Positions 1 through 5,122 of a DNA stretch of 5,984 bases are shown piece by piece. The translations under genes were made by a program, and so were the position numbers. Origin of the DNA: Rhodobacterales bacterium (GTDB lineage: Bacteria > Pseudomonadota > Alphaproteobacteria > Rhodobacterales > Rhodobacteraceae); assembly GCA_009992615.1 (NCBI GenBank), contig JAACVA010000119.1, positions 1,651 through 7,634 on the forward strand, in the 5' to 3' direction. The notes beneath the pieces were generated by a model. That model saw nothing but the letters and a program-made list of their open reading frames with translations. It ran no database searches and was not told the DNA's origin. Each line of letters starts with the position of its first letter. The first letter of the stretch is position 1.

Positions 1-430
1 GGAGGGAGACCTGATCAGGGGCGCCTTCAACCGGTCGGTCGCAGGCACTGTCGTCGGGCACTGTCGTCGGGCACTGTCGTCGGGCACTGTCGTCGGGCAC
101 AGCGCCGCACCCGTCTGAGGATTGCGATCGAGGGTGACATTGAAAGATCGACATTGCCCAGTTCCACCGAGTCATTGCCATCCGCATAGCCCGCTGCAAT
201 CCTCATGATCCGGAAACAGATTATCTCGGCGGGGATATGCTGCACTTTGGCCGGATCGCGCGGATCCATCATACAAGACGTCAGCAGGCCAGCCAGCCCC
301 GATCGGCGCTCCGCCTACCGCAGAAGCGTCAGCCCCGTAACCGAGATCATCTGCGACCCGGCAAATTCATCAGCACCGGCTTGCCGTTCACGGGTGACAA
401 AGACAGGCGAGAGGCTGTGGATATATCCAT
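1..430 (-). pseudogene. IS1380-family transposase, 5' remnant (broken)
   Basis: Read on the minus strand from an ATG at 430-428, behind an AGGAG at a plausible distance, the first codons give MDIS...SPVNGKPVLMN. One base is then missing near 363-364. The next frame gives FAGSQMIS and TGLTLLR, a TAG stop at 317-315, then AERRSGLAGLL, DPRDPAKVQH and IAAGYADGNDS. A second frameshift near 136 leads into TLDRNPQTGAALC (135-97). This succession (GKPV, LLR-AERR, DPRDP, AAGY-DGND, DR-P-TG-LC) is the N-terminal pattern of IS1380-family DDE transposases as I recall it. Family members are about 430-450 residues, so only the first quarter is seen. After a 13-bp tandem repeat, RLKAP (33-19) may continue the family's SRLENAP stretch. 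It cannot be translated intact. The matching IS end was not located with certainty; CTGCATAATCCGGG at 521-534 is a candidate. The rest of the gene, if present, lies left of the window. Confidence 0.75.
44..100. repeat. 13-bp tandem repeat, 4.4 copies
   Basis: Four perfect head-to-tail copies of GGCACTGTCGTCG lie at 44-56, 57-69, 70-82 and 83-95, followed by a partial GGCAC at 96-100. The unit is not a multiple of three, so each copy shifts the reading frame. It falls inside the transposase remnant just after the codons for ALC on the minus strand, where family members usually read CSQPTISR. TGC-CCG-ACG on the minus strand resembles part of that segment, so the array probably grew by slippage from transposase sequence. 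Confidence 0.95.
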
Positions 431-799
431 GGAGGGGTGGCTCCTGAAAGCTGCATCTTCAGCGTCCGGAACTTGAAAATACAGAATTTCAAAAAGTCAG
501 GCCACCCTCATCAACCCTTCCTGCATAATCCGGGTAAAATGTTGTACTGGGGCGCCCGGCCCCGCCGTGGCAAAAGCCCCTTGGCTTGCGGATGTAAGGC
601 CGCATGGGTGCATTGGGAGACCGGACCGCGAATGTGACAATGTCAGTTTTGTTTACCTCGGACAACGCCACCTTCAGATTTCCATAAGGCGTCCGGGACG
701 ACCGGTTTCTGCTTTGTAAAAATACTCACAGCGCCAACGCACACACAAACGGGCCGCCCAACAAAGGGCGGCCAAGTGAAAGCAGACCGCGCAATGGGC
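431..799. other. Gene-free stretch between IS remnant and HU gene
   Basis: I see no convincing gene here on either strand. The left part (431 to about 535) is probably the untranslated leader of the decayed IS1380-type element. The middle (about 540-720) contains only short open frames with no recognisable motif. The right end holds the hairpin that probably terminates the HU transcript. Confidence 0.5.
752..773 (-). terminator. Hairpin terminator after HU gene
   Basis: An 8-bp perfect GC-only stem (GGCCGCCC at 752-759, GGGCGGCC at 766-773) encloses a 6-base loop. It lies 26 bases beyond the HU stop codon. Read on the minus strand, the stem is followed by CGTTTGTGTGTG, a T-rich but broken tract, so it is a somewhat weak intrinsic terminator. 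Confidence 0.65.
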
Positions 800-1087
800 C
801 TATTCGTTGACGCTGTCTTTCAGCGCCTTTGCGATGGTCATCTTCACCACCTTGTCGGCTTCTTTCTTGATCTGTTCGCCGGTGGCGGGGTTGCGCACCA
901 TACGCTCGGGGCGTTCGCGGCAATAGATCTTGCCGATTCCGGGCAGGGTCACGGCACCGCCGCCCGCCACTTCACGGGTGATGATCGCGATGATCGAATC
1001 CAGCGCGGTGCCGGCGGTTTTCTTGTCGGTGCCCATGTCGTCGGCCAGGGTGGCGACAAGCTGGGTCTTGGTCATAGGTTTTGCCAT
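800..1087 (-). CDS. HU family DNA-binding protein
   Basis: A 95-residue histone-like protein that binds and bends DNA as a dimer in the nucleoid. The N-terminal helical part (about residues 5-45, TKTQLVATLADDMG) is followed by the GIGK turn (50-53) and the DNA-clasping beta arm, which carries the family's RNP signature (RNPATGEQIKK, 65-75). It ends in the usual C-terminal helix (AKALKDSVNE). The length is normal for HU/IHF proteins (about 90-100). An in-frame ATG twelve codons upstream (1123) exists, but the start at 1087 is preferred because GAGGAG lies 7 bases before it and the protein then begins at the usual family position. A poor promoter match, TTGTGT-17-CTAAAT, lies upstream between amn and this gene, and the hairpin at 752-773 closes the unit. 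Which HU/IHF subtype it is cannot be settled by eye; the conserved core argues for HU-like rather than IHF. Confidence 0.92.
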   Translation of the reverse strand: MAKPMTKTQLVATLADDMGTDKKTAGTALDSIIAIITREVAGGGAVTLPGIGKIYCRERPERMVRNPATGEQIKKEADKVVKMTIAKALKDSVNE

Positions 1088-1094
1088 GTATGGT

Positions 1095-1100
1095 CTCCTC
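1095..1100 (-). promoter_or_regulatory. Ribosome binding site deciding the HU start
   Basis: GAGGAG on the minus strand, 7 bases before the ATG at 1087. It lies inside the longer open frame that begins at 1123, which argues that the upstream ATG is not used. Confidence 0.75.
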
Positions 1101-1215
1101 AAATTGCCCACCTTATGGGTCATCTGCGCAATTTAGTCGGATATTGTGGCGGCACACAACGGCTGGTGGTGCGATTTCCCCATAAAACGTGTATTTTGTG
1201 GCGGTTTTTGCCCCA

Positions 1216-2700
1216 TCAGAGGAAGGCCGTCTCTTCAAACGAGCGCAGCTTGCGCGAATGGATGCGTTCCAGCGGCATCTGGCTGAGCCGTTCCATCGCG
1301 CGGATCCCGATCAGAAGGTGCCGGGCCACCTGGGTGCGGTAGAAATCCGAAGCCATGCCGGGCAGTTTCAGTTCGCCATGCAGCGGCTTGTCCGAGACGC
1401 ACAGCAAGGTGCCATAGGGCACGCGGAAGCGGAACCCGTTGGCCGCGATCGTAGCGCTTTCCATGTCAAGGGCCACGGCGCGCGATTGCGACAGGCGCTG
1501 CACCGGGCCGGACTGATCGCGCAATTCCCAGTTGCGGTTGTCCAGGCTGGCCACCGTGCCGGTACGCATGATGCGTTTCAGCTCATACCCCTCAAGTTCG
1601 GTCACCTCGGCCACGGCATCTTGCAGCGCGATCTGGATCTCTGCCAGGGCGGGAACCGGCACCCAAAGCGGCAGGTCGTCGTCCAACACCTTGTCTTCGC
1701 GCAAATAGGCATGGGCCAGCACGAAATCGCCCAGCCGTTGCGAGTTGCGCAGGCCCGCGCAGTGGCCCACCATGATCCATGCATGCGGGCGCAGCACCGC
1801 GATGTGGTCGGTGGCCGTCTTGGCGTTGGATGGTCCGACACCGATGTTGACCAGGGTGATACCGCTGCCGTTGGCGCGTTTCAGGTGATAACTGGGCATC
1901 TGCGGCAACTTTGCGGGCACCGGCAGAGGATCGTCGGCAGACGTGATCTGGTGGTTGCCGGGGCCGACAAAACTGTCATAGCCGCTGTCGGGATCGGCCA
2001 GCACCAGGCGGGCATAGGCCTCGAATTCTTCGATATAGAACTGATAGTTGGTGAACAGGACGTGGTTCTGAAAATGCGATGGGCTGGTGGCGGTGTAATG
2101 CGTCAGCCGCGCCAATGAATAATCAATCCGCTGCGCGGTGAAGGGCGAAAGCGGCGCGGCACCATCGGGATAGGTGAAACCGAAGCCGTTCACGATGTCA
2201 TCGTTCGTGTTGGCCAAATCAGGCACATCGAACACGTCGCGCAGGGTGAAATCGGCCACGCCTTCGTGCGGCACGGTCACCGTGCCTTCGCCCGCCACGG
2301 CAAAATGGACCGGCATCGGCGTGCAGGACGGGCCGATCTGAACGCCGACGCCGTGATTTTCGATCAGCAGGGCGATCTGCTGTTCCAGATAATGGGCGAA
2401 AAGATCGGGGCGGGTGATGCTGGTCGCATAGGTGCCGGGCCCGGCCACATGGCCAAAGGACAGGCGGCTGTCGACCCCGGCAAAGCTGGTCGTGGCAAAG
2501 CGGATTTCGGGATAGAAGGCGCGAAACCGCGATTGCGGCGCACCTTCGGCAATGGTCGCCATGAAATGTCGGCCCAGAAACTGGCAAGCGTCGTCGTAAA
2601 GCTGCGTCAGCCGGACAACAGCGGCCCGCGCATCGGTGAAGGTTTCATGCGGCACCGCGTCGGGTGAAACGACGGGCAGGTTCTGGGTGGGCGCGTACAT
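1216..2700 (-). CDS. amn: AMP nucleosidase
   Basis: Hydrolyses AMP to adenine and ribose 5-phosphate (EC 3.2.2.4) in the cytoplasm, helping to control AMP level and recycle purines. At 494 residues it is close to the E. coli enzyme (about 484). The N-terminal AMP nucleosidase-specific domain (about 20-175) contains the hallmark GPSCTPMPVHFA (123-134). The C-terminal nucleoside phosphorylase fold (about 280-470) shows GVGPSNAKT (287-295), VGHCAGLR (311-318), the catalytic-region DMESATIAANG (412-422) and SDKPLHGE (436-443). All blocks are intact and in order, so the gene should be functional. The ATG at 2700 has AAAGGA at 2712-2707 six bases before it. The gene is transcribed away from the aldolase pseudogene and lies 128 bases upstream of the HU gene in the same direction. 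I see no clear terminator between amn and HU, so read-through is possible. Confidence 0.96.
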   Translation of the reverse strand: MYAPTQNLPVVSPDAVPHETFTDARAAVVRLTQLYDDACQFLGRHFMATIAEGAPQSRFRAFYPEIRFATTSFAGVDSRLSFGHVAGPGTYATSITRPDLFAHYLEQQIALLIENHGVGVQIGPSCTPMPVHFAVAGEGTVTVPHEGVADFTLRDVFDVPDLANTNDDIVNGFGFTYPDGAAPLSPFTAQRIDYSLARLTHYTATSPSHFQNHVLFTNYQFYIEEFEAYARLVLADPDSGYDSFVGPGNHQITSADDPLPVPAKLPQMPSYHLKRANGSGITLVNIGVGPSNAKTATDHIAVLRPHAWIMVGHCAGLRNSQRLGDFVLAHAYLREDKVLDDDLPLWVPVPALAEIQIALQDAVAEVTELEGYELKRIMRTGTVASLDNRNWELRDQSGPVQRLSQSRAVALDMESATIAANGFRFRVPYGTLLCVSDKPLHGELKLPGMASDFYRTQVARHLLIGIRAMERLSQMPLERIHSRKLRSFEETAFL

Positions 2701-2906
2701 GGCGCATCCTTTCTTTTTCGTGGCGCGCGGACGCGCGGCAATGACGATGCGTATCGCAGATCAGCCCCTGCGGGCAAGATGCGTCCCGCCTACGTCCGTT
2801 GGTTACATCGGTGCATGACGCCAGAATGACAGCGCAAGGGCCGGATCAGGGCCTCGCGGGCGCGCCGTCCTGTGGCGTGTTGCCACGACACCGGAAAGGA
2901 CACGCC
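2701..2906. promoter_or_regulatory. Divergent intergenic region between amn and aldolase pseudogene
   Basis: This 206-base stretch must hold the amn promoter on the minus strand and the former aldolase promoter on the plus strand. A GC-rich inverted repeat (GCGCG-CGGA-CGCGC) lies near 2724-2737. No clear -35/-10 pair stands out. An open frame running through from 2799 is in frame with the aldolase, but its N-terminal part has no family resemblance. Confidence 0.4.
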
Positions 2907-2909
2907 ATA
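2896..2909 (+). promoter_or_regulatory. Orphaned ribosome binding site with ATA in place of ATG
   Basis: AAGGA (2896-2900), a 6-base spacer CACGCC, then ATA (2907-2909), in frame with the family-like sequence NTNLDHWPER. The spacing is ideal for initiation, so the simplest reading is a G-to-A change in the former start codon. ATA is a very poor initiator. Confidence 0.55.
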
Positions 2910-3328
2910 AACACGAACCTTGACCACTGGCCCGAACGGATGGATCTGGCCGCCGCGTTCCGCTGGACCGCCCGCCTGAACCTGCACGAGGCGGTTGCGA
3001 ACCATTTTTCCCTGGCCTTCAAGGAAGAGGGCATCCGCTGTGCCGCCCGGTACGACGACTCGAAAAAAAAGGTGATGGTCATGGGCAACCACGGCGTGAT
3101 GGTGATCGGTGCAACCTTCGCCGAATCCTTCAACCGGTGGATTATTTCGAGCGCGCCGCCGAAACCTATATCCGGGCCTTGCAGACCGGGCGGCCATTGC
3201 GGGTTCTGTCCGACGACATTGCAGAAAAAACCGCCCGCGCGTTGCAACAATGTCCCGATCAAGACGTGTGCCACCTGGCCGATCTGAAGGCGATTCTCGA
3301 TGAAGAGGGATCACCCTATGCCACCTGA
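2907..3328 (+). pseudogene. Class II aldolase/adducin-family protein, decayed
   Basis: Intact relatives are about 250 residues, with a zinc-binding aldolase II/adducin fold. Here the N-terminal part (MDLAAAFRWTARLNLHEAVA then NHFSLA) joins directly at 3012-3017 to a late segment (EEGIRCA, then KKKVMVMGNHGV). About 110 codons are therefore missing, including the usual HxH metal-binding histidines; only the later GNHG histidine (3090-3092) remains. One base is then missing between CGG (3135-3137) and TGGAT. The reading continues one frame over as DYFERAAETYIRAL, LSDDIAEKTA and LADLKAILDEEG, to the TGA at 3326-3328. AAGGA at 2896-2900 sits six bases before ATA-AAC-ACG-AAC, so the original start codon was probably ATG and is now ATA. 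An in-frame ATG at 2940 could start a product, but it would be truncated and out of frame after 3137. The gene ends 27 bases from the convergent regulator. The specific substrate of the lost enzyme is unknown. Confidence 0.85.
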
Positions 3329-3355
3329 CACAGTGGCTGATCCTGCAAGGGATGC

Positions 3356-4390
3356 TCAGGGTTTGTAGCGGCGCAATGTGTCGCCATATTGCAGTTTCGG
3401 GATAAGTTCGATGCGCTGCCCCCCGGTCGTCACCCGCCCGGCGGCGCGATCGGCGATGATCTGGGCTGCGGCGCGGCCGATCTCTATGCGCCCGGCATCC
3501 ATGGTGGCCAGTTGTTTTGGAAGGCCGCGCAAAAACTCAACCCCGTTGAATCCCGCCATACCCAGACGGCCGGGCACGGCGATGCCCTTTTCCAAGGCAT
3601 AAAGCAAACCGCCGGCACCGATCATGTCATTCGAGTAATACAGAAAATCCAGATCCGGGTTACGCTCGAGAATGACTTCGGTCATTTCGCGCCCCTTGAC
3701 CAGCGCCGAGCCGCCTTCGTAAAATTCTTGCGCAACCACCTCCAGCCCGGTCTTGGCCAGCGCTTCGGTAAAGCCTTCGAACCGTTTGCGGGCGCGAAAA
3801 TCCAGCGGCATCTTGGTGCCGAGAAAGCCGATCTTTTCGAACCCCTGCTTGACGATGGCCTTGGCCATCTCACGCCCGGCGCGGCGGTGCGAAATGCCCA
3901 CGACGGCATCCACCGCCTCGCCGTCGACATCCATGATTTCGACCACCGGAATACCGCTGGCGCGCAGCATGGCCAGGCTGGCGTCGGAATGTTCCAACCC
4001 CGCAAGGATTACCCCGGAAGGGCGCCATGACAGCATTTCATACAGCACGTCTTCTTCCCGCTCGGGGTGATAATTGGTGACGCCGACCACAGGTTGCAGT
4101 TCGGTGTCGTCCAACACCTCGGCAATGCCGGTCATCACCTCGGGGAACACCATGTTGGACAGGCTGGGAATGATCACCGCCACCAGGTTCACCCGCGACG
4201 ACGCAAGGGCACCGGCAATCTTGTTCGGCACATACCCCAGGCGCTTGGCGGTTTCCAAAACCTTGGTGCGGGTTGCCTCGCTGACATCGCCGCGGTTGCG
4301 CAACACGCGGCTGACAGTCATTTCGCTGACGCCCGATTCGTCCGAGACGTCGCGCAGTGTCAGTTGTCTTTTATGGTTTTCGCTCAACAC
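3356..4390 (-). CDS. LacI family transcriptional regulator (GntR/gluconate-repressor-like subgroup)
   Basis: A 344-residue DNA-binding regulator with the classic layout. The helix-turn-helix (about 10-56) contains TLRDVSDESGVSEMTVSRVL and ends in LGYVPN. It is followed by a hinge region (IAGALASSRVN, 58-68) and a sugar-binding periplasmic-protein-like effector domain (about 68-340). IIPSLSNMVFPEV, MLSW and GIPVVEIMD resemble E. coli GntR of the LacI family more than LacI itself, which hints at a sugar acid or similar effector; this is inference. The protein would act in the cytoplasm as a dimer. The GTG at 4390 has AAAAGGA only 4 bases upstream. A TTG one codon later has the better 7-base spacing and may be the true start. 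No intact catabolic gene is adjacent. Its only close neighbour is the decayed aldolase, tail to tail, so its regulon may lie elsewhere or be partly lost. An operator was not identified with confidence. Confidence 0.94.
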   Translation of the reverse strand: MLSENHKRQLTLRDVSDESGVSEMTVSRVLRNRGDVSEATRTKVLETAKRLGYVPNKIAGALASSRVNLVAVIIPSLSNMVFPEVMTGIAEVLDDTELQPVVGVTNYHPEREEDVLYEMLSWRPSGVILAGLEHSDASLAMLRASGIPVVEIMDVDGEAVDAVVGISHRRAGREMAKAIVKQGFEKIGFLGTKMPLDFRARKRFEGFTEALAKTGLEVVAQEFYEGGSALVKGREMTEVILERNPDLDFLYYSNDMIGAGGLLYALEKGIAVPGRLGMAGFNGVEFLRGLPKQLATMDAGRIEIGRAAAQIIADRAAGRVTTGGQRIELIPKLQYGDTLRRYKP

Positions 4391-4549
4391 AATATCCTTT
4401 TCCGGCGATATTGGCGGATCAGACAGCCCCGCACAAGACAGGCCTCAACTGTATCTTTCCGGCGACAGGCGGCGCAGCGGCGCAAACCCGAGAATTGGGA
4501 TATTGCCGGTTCACCCCGGTCAGTATAGAGTTGGGCCGAAGGAGAAGAT
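4391..4549. promoter_or_regulatory. Divergent promoter region, lacI-type gene / tRNA-Arg
   Basis: This 159-base stretch drives the regulator leftward and the tRNA rightward. A TATAGA at 4524-4529 could be the tRNA -10 box; the nearest -35-like TTGCCG (4503-4508) gives a short 15-base gap. The motif GATATTG followed by GCGG or CCGG occurs near 4407-4417 and 4499-4510. Regulators of this family often bind their own promoter, so an operator may be here. Confidence 0.4.
4399..4465 (+). repeat. Direct repeat TTTCCGGCGA, two copies
   Basis: The 10-mer TTTCCGGCGA occurs at 4399-4408 and again at 4456-4465, 57 bases apart start to start. Both copies are followed within a few bases by GGCGG. The first overlaps the regulator's ribosome binding site. 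It could be a regulator binding site pair or chance in GC-rich DNA. Confidence 0.35.
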
Positions 4550-4845
4550 GTCTGCGTAGCTCAGCTGGATAGAGCACAGGATTCCTAATTTTCAATTGGG
4601 CGTTGCGTTCGGAAACGGCACAACGGATCTGCTCAAATTCGGGGAACGCTTCGGTGCGCTTGCACCATGCCAATCCCGAGCCAAGCCCCGCAGGGGGAAG
4701 GTGTAGAGACTGGATGGGCAGCATCTAAGGGCCTCTCGGCCTAGGGTGAAGGGACAGTCCAGACCACGAACGCCGAGAGGCGGCGGCGAAAGCCGAAGTG
4801 GTATGAATCCTGGGGCCGTGGGTTCGAATCCCGCCGCGGACACCA
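4550..4845 (+). tRNA. tRNA-Arg(CCU), interrupted by a group I intron
   Basis: The 5' exon is 4550-4586 and the 3' exon 4806-4845. Joined, they form a full cloverleaf. The acceptor is GUCUGCG/CGCGGAC (4550-4556 with 4835-4841, one U-G pair). The D arm is GCUC/GAGC (4559-4562, 4572-4575). The anticodon stem is CAGGA/UCCUG (4577-4581, 4808-4812) with loop UUCCUAA and anticodon CCU (4584-4586). The variable loop has 5 bases, and the T arm is GUGGG-UUCGAAU-CCCGC (4818-4834). Discriminator A4842 and an encoded CCA (4843-4845) follow. The mature length is 77 nt including CCA. The tRNA reads the AGG arginine codon. The gap falls exactly between positions 36 and 37. No other decay is visible, so the gene should be functional if the intron splices. 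Programs that expect uninterrupted bacterial tRNAs would miss it. Confidence 0.95.
4587..4805 (+). ncRNA. Group I self-splicing intron (IC3-like) in tRNA-Arg
   Basis: A 219-nt ribozyme that should excise itself with a guanosine cofactor. P1 is CCUAAUU (4584-4590) paired with AAUUGGG (4594-4600), giving a U4586-G4598 wobble exactly at the 5' splice site. The intron ends in G4805. P2 (4601-4605 with 4621-4625) is capped by a GAAA loop at 4612-4615. P3 is 4629-4634/4716-4721. P4 is 4638-4643/4675-4680, with AA/AA in J4/5. The P5a hairpin is 4653-4657/4662-4666. P6 is a short C/G stem near 4686-4697. P7 is GACUG/CAGUC (4708-4712/4755-4759). P8 is 4730-4733/4738-4741. P9 has an outer CCAC/GUGG stem (4764-4767/4798-4801) enclosing a GAGA-capped hairpin (4771-4782) and a GAAA-capped hairpin (4784-4795). 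GUGUAGAGACU, CUAAGG and AGUCCAG match the R, P8 and S regions of the Azoarcus tRNA-Ile intron as I remember it. The same tRNA carries an intron in Agrobacterium tumefaciens. There is no room for a homing endonuclease. Confidence 0.93.
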
Positions 4846-4849
4846 TCCT

Positions 4850-4876
4850 TTCCCGCTTGGCCCGGCCTTCCGGGAA
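4850..4876 (+). terminator. Possible weak terminator or processing hairpin after tRNA-Arg
   Basis: UUCCCG (4850-4855) pairs with CGGGAA (4871-4876) across a 15-base loop, starting five bases after the tRNA CCA. No T-run follows, so it could act as a 3' processing or stability hairpin rather than a true intrinsic terminator. Confidence 0.35.
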
Positions 4877-5122
4877 CGATCATTACGCGCACGGATCGGA
4901 TAACAGACAGGAAATGCCTTGCCCTTGGGTCTGCTGACGGGACCAGGCACAAGCCACATCTGAAATTGTGCTTCGCATCTGACCTCTTCGTCACTGGCCA
5001 TCGCAAACCTGCACTTTTTCATGCAGAAACGCCCCCGCCAGAGCCGCCCGGTCTTTCGTCGGCCACCCAACCGTGGTTCTTGGCCGCAAATCGCCCCAGA
5101 AAACCGCCCGAGGATCGGCCCC

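Noticed and set aside
44..100. CRISPR-like array
   Set aside because: The units are contiguous 13-mers with no spacers, so this is a plain tandem repeat.
489..671. Short minus-strand ORF of 60 residues and an overlapping plus-strand ORF of 66 residues (437-637)
   Set aside because: They have no motif, no convincing ribosome binding site and no coding character, and they lie across the probable end of the decayed IS element.
776..1342. 188-residue plus-strand ORF
   Set aside because: It is antisense to the HU gene and the amn end, and reads as low-complexity shadow sequence with no family motif.
1189..2118. 309-residue plus-strand ORF
   Set aside because: It lies entirely opposite amn, is rich in His/Gln/Arg of the antisense type, has no recognisable domain, and amn is unmistakable on the other strand.
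2799..2906. Upstream in-frame ATG at 2799 as the aldolase start
   Set aside because: The added 36 residues show no family similarity, and the ribosome binding site at 2896-2900 points to codon 2907.
3389..4030. 213-residue plus-strand ORF
   Set aside because: It is antisense to the LacI-type regulator, whose codons and motifs are clear.
4587..4805. Insertion element or prophage att-type insertion in the tRNA
   Set aside because: Elements usually integrate at tRNA 3' ends and restore the gene. Here the insert is 219 bases in the anticodon loop, has no ORF or terminal repeats, and folds as a group I intron.
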